Program-made: the position numbers and the translations under genes
Notes under the pieces: generated by a model
Told to the model about the DNA's origin: nothing
The model's database searches: none
The model's input: only the letters and a program-made list of their open reading frames with translations
Part shown: one piece after another, positions 28,465 through 38,273 of the stretch
Layout: each line of letters opens with the position of its first letter
Position numbering within the stretch: position 1 is the first letter of the stretch
Source of the DNA: JBEIVB01 sp040374085
GTDB lineage: Bacteria; Bacteroidota; Bacteroidia; UBA4408
DNA length: 64,000 nucleotides
Assembly (NCBI GenBank): GCA_040374085.1
Contig: JBEIVB010000001.1
Span: 1 to 64,000 of the forward strand
Reading direction: 5' to 3'

Positions 28465-30819
28465 TCAGAAGTTGAAGTTGTAGGTAAATGATGGTACGAT
28501 TGAACCAATTACGCTGAATTGTATGGCCTCGGTTTGCAAAGGGTTTTGGTTGTTGGCCTGAAAATAAATGCTGAACGGGTTTCTCCGATTGTAAACATTG
28601 TAAACAGAAACAACCAAATTGTGATGATATCGGCCCTTGAATTTATCTCTAAGCTTATATTGCATAGACACATCGAGACGATGGTATGCCGGGATTCGAG
28701 TATTGTTTCGAGAATAATTGGCGTTTTGAGGAACCACATAACCTTGAATGACCATTCGGTTGGTTGGAAAGGTAGCAGGGGTACCCGAAGCCAGCACAAA
28801 AGTGGCCGACAAGCTTAATCGCTTGTTTAGATCGTAACTGGTTACTATGTTAAGATTGTGAAGGCGATCGAAACGAGATGGGTACCAGTTTCCGTTGTTT
28901 AGTGGATTGGTAAGACGTTCGGTTCGTGCAATGGTATAGCTAACCCATCCGGTGAAGTCACCCTTTGCCTTTTTCACATAGAACTCTGTACCGTATGCCC
29001 TACCCTTCCCTGTAAGGAGCTCCCCTTCAAGGAGTTTATTTAGAAAAAGATTGGCACCGTTTACATAATCAATTTGATTTTGCATCCACTTGTAATACCC
29101 TTCTACACTTGCCTCCCAATCTTCGTCTTCGCCGAAATTGCGGAAATAGCCCACTGCCACCTGATCGGCCAATTGAGGGCGGATGTTGTTGGTGCTGGGT
29201 GTCCATACATCAAATGGAGTAGATGCGGTGGTATTGGAAATCAAATGCACCGTTTGTGTCATACGATTGTACGATGCTTTAACCGAGCTTTTGTCGTCTA
29301 CATCAAACTTGAGAGAAAGTCTGGGCTCAAGATTGTTGTATGATTTCATAACCTGTCCGCTGCTGAACGCACGAGAGCTAATGGTGTCTCGGGTAAACTC
29401 CGAAACCGTATCGCGGTAGGTATAGGCGGTGCCGGGCCCTAAGTAATTGTAATTGCTGAAGCGCAAACCGGCCTGAATGGTAAGCCTTCCGTTAACGGCA
29501 AATTCATCGCCGGCATACAGGGCATTTTCGAGGGAGTATTTATTCCGATCGCCCAACTGACGGCGCTCTCCGTCGCTAAAGAAAATGAGGGTACCCGGAT
29601 CGAAGGTATAATAGGTAGCTTGTCCACCAAATGTAACTGTGTGCCTTGAGTTTGGATACCAGGTAAACTCGGGCTTTACGGAGTAGGTTTTGATTTTTGC
29701 CTGCCAATCGAAACCACTTTGTTCGTTTCCAACACCCAATTGATAATCGTAATTGCTGTATATCAAAGAAACGTTTGAGAACAAACGCTGACCAAACAAA
29801 TGATTGTAGCGGAGTGTCGCGGTTTGGTTTCCGTTGTTCCATCCGAAACCTCCGGCTCCTCCAAACTTGAATTTATCCCGGCCTATGTAACCCGATAGGT
29901 AAAGACGATTCTTTTCGTTGATGATCCAATTTGCTTTCGCTGTAAAATCGTAGAAATAGACCGTTGCCCCTTTGATGTTCTGATCGTTTACGAGCGGGAA
30001 AAAACGGTCTACATAACTTCTTCTTCCGGCCAAAATGAACGATGCCTTTTCTTTCACGATGGGGGCTTCTATGCTGAAACGGCTGAAGATGGGGCCAATG
30101 CCACCGTGAAATTCCGGGCGTTTGCTGTTTCCGTCTTTCATGCGCACATCCAGGAGCGAAGAAAGTCGGCCACCGAACTGTGCGGGTATTCCTCCTTTCA
30201 AAAGCTTCACATCCTTTACCGCATCCGGATTAAAAATGGAGAAGAAGCCAAACAAGTGTGCAGAATTGTACACCGGTGCATCGTCGAGCAGGATTAGATT
30301 GTGATCGATGGAACCGCCTCTAACGTTGAAACCGGTTGCCCCCTCTCCTACCGTAGTCACTCCGGGCAGCAGCTGTACAGACCGTACCACATCCACTTCT
30401 CCCAAAAGGGCCGGTATTTTCTGTATCGACTTTATGTCGAGCTTGGCAACGCTCATCTCCACTCTTCTGAGGTTATCGCCTTTTTTCTCAGCCTTTATCT
30501 CTACGGCCTTCAGCTCCTGAACCGACTCTTTCAATTCGATTGCCAGTCGGGTATCTTCTTTCAATTGAACCTGCTGTTCGAAGGGCAAGTAACCTATGTA
30601 CGAAACCCGCAGTGTGTATGTACCTGCCGGAGCCGTGAGAGAGTAAAAGCCGAAGGTATTGGTGGCTATCACGGCTTTTGCCTCCACCAATTGCACCGGG
30701 GCACCAATAAGCACCTCACCGTTCTTCGCATCCTTTACGGTTCCACTTATGGTAATGGTGTTTTGGGCATTAATCGCATTCATCCAAAGCAGGAGAATGA
30801 AACCGAAAGCATACTTCAT
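28465..30819 (-). CDS. TonB-dependent receptor with CRD N-terminal domain
   Basis: 784 residues from the ATG at 30819, which gives the signal peptide MKYAFGFILLLWMNAINAQ; an upstream ATG at 30852 would spoil it. A CarboxypepD_reg-like domain (about 20-100) is followed by the plug (about 115-220, with LLPGVTTVGEGATGFNVRGG and GGIPAQFGGRLSSLLDVRM) and a 22-strand beta-barrel ending in aromatic FTYNFNF. It lacks the long SusC-type N-terminus. It imports an unknown ligand through the outer membrane, driven by TonB. It is paired with the DUF4249 lipoprotein. Confidence 0.93.
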   Translation of the reverse strand: MKYAFGFILLLWMNAINAQNTITISGTVKDAKNGEVLIGAPVQLVEAKAVIATNTFGFYSLTAPAGTYTLRVSYIGYLPFEQQVQLKEDTRLAIELKESVQELKAVEIKAEKKGDNLRRVEMSVAKLDIKSIQKIPALLGEVDVVRSVQLLPGVTTVGEGATGFNVRGGSIDHNLILLDDAPVYNSAHLFGFFSIFNPDAVKDVKLLKGGIPAQFGGRLSSLLDVRMKDGNSKRPEFHGGIGPIFSRFSIEAPIVKEKASFILAGRRSYVDRFFPLVNDQNIKGATVYFYDFTAKANWIINEKNRLYLSGYIGRDKFKFGGAGGFGWNNGNQTATLRYNHLFGQRLFSNVSLIYSNYDYQLGVGNEQSGFDWQAKIKTYSVKPEFTWYPNSRHTVTFGGQATYYTFDPGTLIFFSDGERRQLGDRNKYSLENALYAGDEFAVNGRLTIQAGLRFSNYNYLGPGTAYTYRDTVSEFTRDTISSRAFSSGQVMKSYNNLEPRLSLKFDVDDKSSVKASYNRMTQTVHLISNTTASTPFDVWTPSTNNIRPQLADQVAVGYFRNFGEDEDWEASVEGYYKWMQNQIDYVNGANLFLNKLLEGELLTGKGRAYGTEFYVKKAKGDFTGWVSYTIARTERLTNPLNNGNWYPSRFDRLHNLNIVTSYDLNKRLSLSATFVLASGTPATFPTNRMVIQGYVVPQNANYSRNNTRIPAYHRLDVSMQYKLRDKFKGRYHHNLVVSVYNVYNRRNPFSIYFQANNQNPLQTEAIQFSVIGSIVPSFTYNFNF

Positions 30820-30839
30820 ATATGGTGAGATTAGAGGCG

Positions 30840-30847
30840 CAAAGCTA
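30840..30847 (-). promoter_or_regulatory. Bacteroidota -7 box TAGCTTTG (minus strand)
   Basis: Exact TAnnTTTG on the minus strand, 20 bases before the receptor ATG. It supports the start at 30819, since it lies inside the extra codons of the longer reading. Confidence 0.65.
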
Positions 30848-31039
30848 TGCAAACCTCCTCAACCGCTTTGTCTTTGCGAGAATAAGACCCTACTTATTCT
30901 GCCTTGCCGCCTCTTGGAGTGCGCACTTCCGAAAAGGTTAAAAATGGAATCTTTTTATTTTTAGCCTTAAACTTAATTAAGTTTTTAACGATATTTGTGG
31001 CGCAATATAATCTTTTAGTCAACCCAACATTGTGCACAC

Positions 31040-32203
31040 ATGAACGCGGGCCGCAGCATCGTTCACCTAGACCTCGATACCTTCTTCGTATCGGTGGAAC
31101 GGCTCCGCAACAGCAGTTTATCCGGAAAACCGGTAATCATTGGAGGCAGCAGCGACCGTGGGGTTGTGGCAAGCTGCAGCTATGAGGCGCGGCACTTTGG
31201 CGTGCGCTCAGCCATGCCCATTCGAATGGCCCGACAGCTTTGTCCGGATGCTTTTTTTTTAAAAGGCGATTACGAGCAGTACAGTCACTACTCCGACTTG
31301 GTTACCGAGATCATTGCCGAACGTGCGCCCTTATTTGAAAAAGCGAGCATAGACGAGCATTACATTGATGCTACAGGAATGGAGCGTTTTTTTGGCACGG
31401 TAAAGTGGGCACAAGAACTGCGGACAACCATAGAAAAAGAAAGTGGCTTGCCTATATCCTTAGGCTTATCCATAAACAAAACGGTGGCGAAAATGGCCAC
31501 CAATGAATGTAAGCCTCACGGGGAATATCAGGTTCCTGCACATGGTGTTCAACCCTTTCTCGATCCCCTCTCGATTCGAAAAATACCCATGATTGGAGCA
31601 AAGACCTTTCAGCGTCTCCGGTCTATGGGCGTAAGCACCATTGCGACACTCCGTGATATTCCGATGGAGCTCCTTGAACAAGTGTTGGGAGAACATGGAC
31701 GTCTGATTTGGCTTAAGGCAAACGGCATCGATCAAAATCCGGTGATCCCTTACAGCGAACGGAAATCCATTGGCACCGAACATACCTTCGACCAAGACAC
31801 TACCGACCTACAATTTTTAGAAGCTCGGTTGGTAGGCATGTGCGAAGAAATAGGCTTTCAGATGAGGCAGGAGCAAAAACTATGTTCCTGCGTTACGGTA
31901 AAGCTTAGGTACGCCGACTTCAATACCCATACCATGCAACAACGCATTCCCTATACAGCGTTTGACCACAAACTGATTGAAGTAAGCAAAAATTTATTAT
32001 CTAAACTATATAACAGAAGATTGCGAATACGACTTATCGGAGTGCGCTACACCCATTTGGTTCATGGCTCGCCGCAAATTCATCTTTTTGAAGACAGCGA
32101 AGAACTCATTAACCTTTACCAAGCTGTAGATCGCATGAAGGCCAAATACGGAGAACATGCGCTCTTAAGGGGGTGCAGTTTAAAAAAGAAAAATACGGAA
32201 TAA
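31040..32203 (+). CDS. dinB: DNA polymerase IV (Y family)
   Basis: 387 residues. HLDLDTFFVSVERLRN (Asp11, Asp13) and KASIDEHYIDATG carry the catalytic acids. The Y-family steric gate region and CSYEARHFGVRSAMP are present. The little-finger domain follows residue 240. It performs error-prone bypass of DNA damage. The upstream 220 bases hold no Bacteroidota box that I trust; a TATAAT string at 31004 is probably chance. No LexA box is visible. It is a single-gene unit. Confidence 0.94.
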   Translation: MNAGRSIVHLDLDTFFVSVERLRNSSLSGKPVIIGGSSDRGVVASCSYEARHFGVRSAMPIRMARQLCPDAFFLKGDYEQYSHYSDLVTEIIAERAPLFEKASIDEHYIDATGMERFFGTVKWAQELRTTIEKESGLPISLGLSINKTVAKMATNECKPHGEYQVPAHGVQPFLDPLSIRKIPMIGAKTFQRLRSMGVSTIATLRDIPMELLEQVLGEHGRLIWLKANGIDQNPVIPYSERKSIGTEHTFDQDTTDLQFLEARLVGMCEEIGFQMRQEQKLCSCVTVKLRYADFNTHTMQQRIPYTAFDHKLIEVSKNLLSKLYNRRLRIRLIGVRYTHLVHGSPQIHLFEDSEELINLYQAVDRMKAKYGEHALLRGCSLKKKNTE

Positions 32204-32214
32204 TGTGAAGTGCG

Positions 32215-33729
32215 TTACTTTGTAGCTGGCGACAATCCTATAACCTTAAAATTATTACCGGAGAATAAAACGTCAGCATGCGGAAAAGTAACATTCAAGA
32301 AAGAAGATCCTGAAAACTCAGGGGAATGCACTATGTATTGTATCTTGTCTTGAGCAACAGCTTGCTCAAAGTCGCGGTATTGGAATGGCGATTGCGATGG
32401 AACAAGATCGAGATTAGGGAAAATAGCTCGCTTGGGCATCATAATGTTTACATAAACATTGGTTGAAAACATTCGGCCCTCTGCAGATAAGTGAGCATTC
32501 ATCCACGAAGCAACCCTTTGCGGTTCATCGTAAACAGACTTGGGTGTTCTCACGTGATTCATGTGCTCATGCATCAACTTTTGAAGTAGAACGGCGGGAA
32601 AAAAAATCATCAAACTTAAACAAGCGAACCAACCCAATCTGCCCGACAGAGGATTTTGAAAATCATGATCTGCACTTGAACGCAACCAAAATCCAAGAAA
32701 CAAAAGAGATGACATAATACTTTCTTGATAATAGTTAATCCAAGAACCTTCTTTCATACTGGTTAGAAAAGCAAAACAAAAAAACACCAAGTTGCATAGC
32801 CCTAACCAGAGCACAATAGGGTTTCGGGGAAAGCGAAACATCCAAAGAATACTGAAAAGAGCCAATGCAAACACAAACTCGCTCTTCAGGTAATAGTGTG
32901 AAAAAACATCATAGGCCCTAAATGGAATAAGCCCGTTACGAATGCCTTCAAACGTATTCTTCCAAAACCAATCTCCCCAAATAGAACGGCAAGTAAAGTA
33001 TCCTATTGCAAATAGTCCGACATATCCAAATGAAAAAACAAGAGCTGGTTTCCAAAGACGCCTTAAAAACAAAAACAACACTACCAGAGGGGGCAGAACC
33101 ATCCCGGTTTGTTTGGTAAAAAGTGCTAGGCAAGCCAAAAGGGATACCCAAAGCCAACTGTATACACGAGATCCTATATAAGTTTGATCTGAAAGGTGAA
33201 GCACATACAAGACAGTTGCAAGGCTGACAAGAGCAAACAAAGAATCAGGGCGGGTGGCAAAATGTATTCGCGTTAGAAAATAAAACTCCAAAGCACAAAT
33301 AACAAAACACCAGGCAGTATTTAACTGCCATTTACGACGTAAAAAGAGCCACAAAAAGATCACCCCTGCTAAATCAAAAAACAAGCTCACAGAACGACCC
33401 AAAACAAAAAAATCATGAGCATTTTGAAGGGATTGCAATCCGAAGATCTTTGCCAATGCTACAACAATGAGATAGTAAATTGGAGTATACTGTGTAATGT
33501 CGTAATGGAATCGCTCAGGATCCTGATATAAAGGCTCACCGGAAACAACTTTAGAAATGGAAAAGATCACATTTTGCTCGATTCCACCCAAATCAACAGC
33601 GTAGGAACCAACCAACAAAATCCGAAACAGAAGCATAATCAGGAAAGAGGCAACTGCAATCCAACCGCTTAAGCGGAGAGGACCTTGTTGCACAAGCCAG
33701 GTGAATACAGGGGAAAGTATGTTGGTCAT
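32215..33729 (-). CDS. Integral-membrane GT-C type glycosyltransferase
   Basis: 504 residues with about 11 hydrophobic helices. The first large loop carries an acidic DLGGIEQNV motif and the second D-x-TQYTPIYY, similar to the Asp/Glu loop of dolichol- or polyprenol-phosphate-sugar enzymes (GT39/GT83 like). It should transfer a sugar from a lipid-phosphate donor on the periplasmic side. It overlaps the methyltransferase in ATGA and is the last gene of the glycan operon. Acceptor and sugar are unknown. Confidence 0.75.
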   Translation of the reverse strand: MTNILSPVFTWLVQQGPLRLSGWIAVASFLIMLLFRILLVGSYAVDLGGIEQNVIFSISKVVSGEPLYQDPERFHYDITQYTPIYYLIVVALAKIFGLQSLQNAHDFFVLGRSVSLFFDLAGVIFLWLFLRRKWQLNTAWCFVICALEFYFLTRIHFATRPDSLFALVSLATVLYVLHLSDQTYIGSRVYSWLWVSLLACLALFTKQTGMVLPPLVVLFLFLRRLWKPALVFSFGYVGLFAIGYFTCRSIWGDWFWKNTFEGIRNGLIPFRAYDVFSHYYLKSEFVFALALFSILWMFRFPRNPIVLWLGLCNLVFFCFAFLTSMKEGSWINYYQESIMSSLLFLGFWLRSSADHDFQNPLSGRLGWFACLSLMIFFPAVLLQKLMHEHMNHVRTPKSVYDEPQRVASWMNAHLSAEGRMFSTNVYVNIMMPKRAIFPNLDLVPSQSPFQYRDFEQAVAQDKIQYIVHSPEFSGSSFLNVTFPHADVLFSGNNFKVIGLSPATK

Positions 33730-34511
33730 GCCACCCTATTCTTTTGCCTACAGATGAAAAACACACTGCTTCCCCACACAGCATTCCGAAGAAAAGGCAT
33801 CCATTGCCTATACTCCGGATAAGGATATAAGGCCGGTAAAAGAACGTGTTCAATTTCAAAATGAGGCGCAATCAACTTCTTCCAATTGGAAACCCGATAG
33901 TATCTCAAATCATGTAAAACAGTGGCTCCTTCTACACTGTGAGATGGGGTAAAGAGGATGTTCTTCACGCTTCCTTTTCCGGTGCTGATCCATCTACCCA
34001 AAAAAGCATTAATGATGCGATGCGGGGTGGTCATTAAAAGCAGCCCAAACCAGCCGATGAGCGCCATACAAGCCGTGGGCATGCCAATGATGAGGACGCC
34101 ATCGGGCTTCAGAACGCGCGCCATTTCTTTCAAGCTCCCATCCACAGATTGAACATGCTCTAAGACATGCGAAGAATACAAAACATCGAAATGGGCATCG
34201 GAAAAGGGTATAGATTCGGCAAAGGCCTGTCTGATTTCCATAGCTTCTAAGCTATAATTTGAGCCGTCGCGACCAACTCCATGAGCTCCTGGCGATGGAT
34301 CAATTCCATAAGACGTTAGACCCAGTTCCCGTGCTCTTTGCATGGCGTAACCGGCTCCACAACCCACATCAAGAAACATTCCGGGGCGGATGAAAGGCAC
34401 AACCGCAGCCCATTCCACATCCCTAATGCGTTTTTGATTAACGTTGGTTGCTTCCTTACTCAGGAAGGGAAACTGATAAAGCTTCAAAAGAAAAGATTTC
34501 AAACTGCCCAT
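33726..34511 (-). CDS. SAM-dependent methyltransferase (glycan locus)
   Basis: 261 residues, Methyltransf_11 type. FLDVGCGAGYAMQRARE is the SAM loop, YGIDPSP the ribose-binding segment, and FDVLYSSHVLEHV with ARVLKPDGVLIIGMP the fold core. It overlaps its neighbours by 13 bases (GT2) and 4 bases (GT-C gene). It probably methylates a sugar of the glycan made by this cluster, perhaps as a chain cap. Confidence 0.86.
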   Translation of the reverse strand: MGSLKSFLLKLYQFPFLSKEATNVNQKRIRDVEWAAVVPFIRPGMFLDVGCGAGYAMQRARELGLTSYGIDPSPGAHGVGRDGSNYSLEAMEIRQAFAESIPFSDAHFDVLYSSHVLEHVQSVDGSLKEMARVLKPDGVLIIGMPTACMALIGWFGLLLMTTPHRIINAFLGRWISTGKGSVKNILFTPSHSVEGATVLHDLRYYRVSNWKKLIAPHFEIEHVLLPALYPYPEYRQWMPFLRNAVWGSSVFFICRQKNRVA

Positions 34512-35401
34512 CGCTTACTTTTAATAAAATCATACAACAAATAGATCTTCTTTTTGGTGGTAGAGGAAACAGGATCCACCAAAATAGACCTTAACACAAA
34601 CCAAACCGTAGGAAAAAAACGCCCCATTAAATGGTGATGACGCGCTATTCCGAAATAACTGTCACTAATCAAATGCCTTTTTAAAGCAGGGTTTACCTTA
34701 TCAAGCATATCAGGTTGGGAAAACAGTTTACGCAAACCCTTCAAACGAGGCAGAAAACAATTCTTCGCAATATCTACAGAGTTATCATCATGGAGATGAT
34801 AAAGCACAGTACGGGCCTTTAGCTGAATAATCGGATAACGAGTGGCAATTGTACACCACAGCACGGTGTCTTCCACAATGACAATGTCGGTCCTAAACTG
34901 AAACACCTGAAAAATAGACGCAGAAACACAAACACGCGCAGGAATTATGGAGTTGCGCAGAAAAAAATCGATTGGATCACTGCCCATTTCAGTTATTACC
35001 TGAGCTTCGCGTTCCGATCCTCGCAGATAGTAGCAATGAGTAAAAACTAAAGCATCCGGAAAATCTTGTTCAGAAAGTAAGTTAAACAACTTCTGTAGAT
35101 GATCGGGCAGGTAATAATCATCGCTATCCAGAAAACAAATATACCGCCCTTTGGAATTCCTAGCACCGTTGTTTCTGGCAGCACTCCTTTCTGCATTCAC
35201 CTGAAATACATAATGAATGCGGGCATCTGCTCGAGCAATTTCTTCAACCACCTGGCGCGTGTCGTCGGTTGAACCGTCATCTACAACCCATAATTCCCAA
35301 TTCTGAAACGCTTGATTCTGAACGGAAGAAATTGTGGAAGGCAACAATCCTGCTCTATTGTAAGCAGGAATTACCACGCTAAAAAAAGGCTGGTCCATCA
35401 T
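34499..35401 (-). CDS. Family 2 glycosyltransferase
   Basis: 300 residues. FSVVIPAYNRAGLLPSTISS and WVVDDGSTDDT start the GT-A fold, and FLDSDDYYLPDHLQ carries the DxD-like metal site. It is a cytoplasmic transferase using a nucleotide sugar. It overlaps the fucosyltransferase-like gene in ATGA. ATG codons at residues 1 and 2 both fit. Confidence 0.9.
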   Translation of the reverse strand: MMDQPFFSVVIPAYNRAGLLPSTISSVQNQAFQNWELWVVDDGSTDDTRQVVEEIARADARIHYVFQVNAERSAARNNGARNSKGRYICFLDSDDYYLPDHLQKLFNLLSEQDFPDALVFTHCYYLRGSEREAQVITEMGSDPIDFFLRNSIIPARVCVSASIFQVFQFRTDIVIVEDTVLWCTIATRYPIIQLKARTVLYHLHDDNSVDIAKNCFLPRLKGLRKLFSQPDMLDKVNPALKRHLISDSYFGIARHHHLMGRFFPTVWFVLRSILVDPVSSTTKKKIYLLYDFIKSKRWAV

Positions 35402-36231
35402 AAAGCAACCTCCTCCTCAAACCAAGCATCAGGTACGATGTTAACCGGATAAGGTTGACCGACTTTAAATCCTAAAAAATTGCGCGGTACATGAACTTTC
35501 TTGCCCGGGACCTTATTTAACCAAGCCGCCCACCAACTGAATGTGCTGTGTGCATTAATACAAACATGTGCATGCTGAATGAACTGAAAATCTACAATAG
35601 GGTCCTCTTTTGAAAAAATGGCACCGGGAACATCACTAAATACCTTAGCCAATGCATCCGGCTCATCAGATAAAAAAACAACTTGATAGCAAGTTAAATC
35701 GTATCGACCCAAAAGATTATGGTAATAAGACCATGGCAAACTAAGATCAGGACCGCCCAAATAATCTGGACCGAACGTTCGATAATCTTTCAAACGAATG
35801 TGAACTGTAAGCAATGGCTTCACAATTCCTAGACGCTCAATAGCCTTTCCATAAAGCTCTTTATACACTCGCTTGATGTTAAAACACGCTGCAATGTCCT
35901 CATCCCTGCCGAAAAAATATCGTTCTCCTTGAAAGTATCCATAGAACCAATGATTAGCGCCTTGGAGGTTTAACATTGAGTTGGAATAGTCGGTGCGGTT
36001 ATCCTGAAAATGGTGAAATCGGTAACCCAATCCCGGAATCTTGTTAAACAGGCGAAATCGCTGATACCGGAAACTATTTCGACTACGCTCGCCGGCAGAC
36101 AACTCGAAAAAGCGAAGGTGATGCAAATCACTTAACGCATAGGGCATCTTCAACCGAGCTGAAAGTGATCGAGCACAAGCGTAAATAAACATTTGATTCC
36201 CCATTTGACAATGGGAGTGAAAAACAAGCAT
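35398..36231 (-). CDS. GT11 alpha-1,2-fucosyltransferase-like protein
   Basis: 277 residues. CQMGNQMFIYACARSL, VHIRLKDY and NAHSTFSWWAAWLN match the three GT11 signatures. The family normally reads H-x-R-R-x-D in the second motif; here it is HIRLKDY, so the second Arg is replaced by Leu, a variation that could affect GDP-fucose binding. It presumably adds fucose to a surface glycan. It sits 11 bases after the PorE-like gene in the same run. Confidence 0.88.
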   Translation of the reverse strand: MLVFHSHCQMGNQMFIYACARSLSARLKMPYALSDLHHLRFFELSAGERSRNSFRYQRFRLFNKIPGLGYRFHHFQDNRTDYSNSMLNLQGANHWFYGYFQGERYFFGRDEDIAACFNIKRVYKELYGKAIERLGIVKPLLTVHIRLKDYRTFGPDYLGGPDLSLPWSYYHNLLGRYDLTCYQVVFLSDEPDALAKVFSDVPGAIFSKEDPIVDFQFIQHAHVCINAHSTFSWWAAWLNKVPGKKVHVPRNFLGFKVGQPYPVNIVPDAWFEEEVAL

Positions 36232-36242
36232 AACTCCGGTTC

Positions 36243-38270
36243 CTATTTGCTCAAGATTTTTATCTCCGTTCTACGATTCATCTGCCTGCCCTGTTCGGTA
36301 TCATTGGATGCTATGGGTATGCTAAAACCATAACCAACGGCTTGCAATCGATTCGCCTTTATACCCTTCGAAATGAGGTAATCCATAACCGATTGAGAGC
36401 GACGCTGACTTAAATCAAGGTTATACCGCTCCGATCCTTTATTGTCGGTATGACTGGACAACTCAATCCTCATTGTGGGATAATCGTTTAGAATTTTAAC
36501 GAGAAGATTCAGTTCCACGATTGATTCCTTTCTCAAAGTAGCCTTATCAAAGTCATAAAACACGTTGCGCAACACCATGCGGGTTCCGGCAGATAAGGAC
36601 TTAAGACGGATTTCTTTAATGATCTCCTGATTCTCGACCTGAATGGAAAGATCAATGTTCTCAGAATGAAAAAGATGAGACGGGGCTTGAACAGCAATAC
36701 CATAATTTTTTCCTGATGGAAGAGAAACCAAAAATTTACCGGTTTTGCTGTTCGATTGGAAGGAAGCCACCTCTTTTCCTTTTGCATTATCCGTTACAGA
36801 AATAGTTGCTTCAAGCGGAACTCCCGTATCATCATCCAATATGACTCCTTTCAAAATTATGACATTGTTGGAGCTTATCTGCTCGGCTTTTGCCATCATC
36901 TTTCCTGTCTCTATAACGGGTTTAGAAATGCCTGCCAATAAGACATCCTCATTGGTAAGCACAGGAATCTTTTCTTTACCCATGAAAGTAATAAGATAGA
37001 TATCTCTCAAACCATACCCCTCCTTTCGAACAGATGCATAATAACCATGTCGGCCGCTTGCAGATAATACAAATGCCATATCATCGTCTGGGGTGTTAAC
37101 CGGATAACCAATGTTCACCGGCTTTTTAAAATTGCCGGAGGTATCCATTTCGGCTTTAAAAATATCGAAGCCTCCCATGGTTTCATGTCCTTTAGAACTG
37201 AAATACATGGTTTTTCCATCGGGCATCATAAAAGGAGTTTGTTCATCGTAAGGAGTGTTAATGGATGGCCCCAGATTGCGAACCTCTCCCCATTTGCCCT
37301 TTTCATCGAGAGAACATGCATAAATATCGCTTCCCCCCAATCCACCGCTGCGATCAGAAACAAAAAAAAGCGTTTTCTCATCGAAAGAGAAAGATGCCGC
37401 AGACTCATGATCCTTCGAGGATATCTGGCGGGGAAAAGCCTCCGGATTCGACCACCTATCTCCTTCGAGTTTACACACATAAATGTTTCCGGAGCCATTG
37501 TCATCGATGTAAATCAACAGCTTCTGACCATCGGAAGATAAATTAATGGTAGCATCATGGCCGGGAGTATTAACCGGAGGGCCTAAATTCTCAGGAAGAC
37601 TCCATGTATTGTTGAATCGATTGGAAACAAAAATATCTTCAAAATACTCGTCGTAATTTGGATCAATTTTTCCGCCGGTGGTATTGATTCTTCTGGATGT
37701 AAACATCAACACCGATTCATCTGCTGAAATTACCGGGCTATAATCGGTAAAAGGCCCATTTATTCCGGATCCAAGATTTTCAACCTGTGCACGTATGGGA
37801 GATTCAACTAGCTTCCTGCCCACGGCAACTTCCTCTAAACGCTTGGTAACTTCAGCAAACTCTTGCCGCGATTCCTTCTTCCCGAGCTTAAGGTTCGATT
37901 TAAATGCTTCATAATCAACCTGGGCCTGATCCCATTTTGAATCCAGGTGATAACAAAAGCCCAAATAATAATGAACATCGAATGCAACGTTAGCATTCAT
38001 TTCAAACGCCTTCTGAAAATAAGCTTGGGCATTGTACTTAAGAGGCGAGTTGAGGTAGCATCTTCCTATCCGGTATTTGATCTCGGCCCTGCTTCCATCC
38101 ATGCTATCTGCCCTCAAATAAAAGACGAGAGCCTTGCGATGCATGTTGGGACCTTGATCATAAAATTCATCGCCACTTAAAACTGCTTCTTTGTACAACC
38201 TAGACTGGGCTGCAAGATTACTCCACATTAGAGCACAAATAAAACACACGAGAAAAAATCCGTTTTTCAT
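36243..38270 (-). CDS. PorE-like TPR / PD40 / CRD / OmpA exported protein
   Basis: 675 residues. The signal peptide covers 1-22 (FFLVCFICALMWSNLAAQ). TPR helices (about 25-150) are followed by five PD40 blades (about 180-410, e.g. SFDEKTLFFVSDRSGG and MPDGKTMYFSSKG). A CRD-type beta-sandwich (about 470-555, VILKGVILDDDTGVPLEAT) precedes the C-terminal OmpA domain with SSHTDNKGS and MNRRTEIKI. This is the full four-domain order of PorE, the T9SS component that binds peptidoglycan. Bacteroidota often have several paralogs, so it may instead be a general anchoring protein. It is linked by 3 bases to a TPR gene and by 11 bases to four glycan genes. Confidence 0.87.
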   Translation of the reverse strand: MKNGFFLVCFICALMWSNLAAQSRLYKEAVLSGDEFYDQGPNMHRKALVFYLRADSMDGSRAEIKYRIGRCYLNSPLKYNAQAYFQKAFEMNANVAFDVHYYLGFCYHLDSKWDQAQVDYEAFKSNLKLGKKESRQEFAEVTKRLEEVAVGRKLVESPIRAQVENLGSGINGPFTDYSPVISADESVLMFTSRRINTTGGKIDPNYDEYFEDIFVSNRFNNTWSLPENLGPPVNTPGHDATINLSSDGQKLLIYIDDNGSGNIYVCKLEGDRWSNPEAFPRQISSKDHESAASFSFDEKTLFFVSDRSGGLGGSDIYACSLDEKGKWGEVRNLGPSINTPYDEQTPFMMPDGKTMYFSSKGHETMGGFDIFKAEMDTSGNFKKPVNIGYPVNTPDDDMAFVLSASGRHGYYASVRKEGYGLRDIYLITFMGKEKIPVLTNEDVLLAGISKPVIETGKMMAKAEQISSNNVIILKGVILDDDTGVPLEATISVTDNAKGKEVASFQSNSKTGKFLVSLPSGKNYGIAVQAPSHLFHSENIDLSIQVENQEIIKEIRLKSLSAGTRMVLRNVFYDFDKATLRKESIVELNLLVKILNDYPTMRIELSSHTDNKGSERYNLDLSQRRSQSVMDYLISKGIKANRLQAVGYGFSIPIASNDTEQGRQMNRRTEIKILSK

Positions 38271-38273
38271 GCT

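Noticed and set aside
31004..31009. TATAAT string upstream of dinB as a sigma-70 promoter
   Set aside because: Bacteroidota primary sigma factor uses TAnnTTTG, and no matching -35 is at the right distance.
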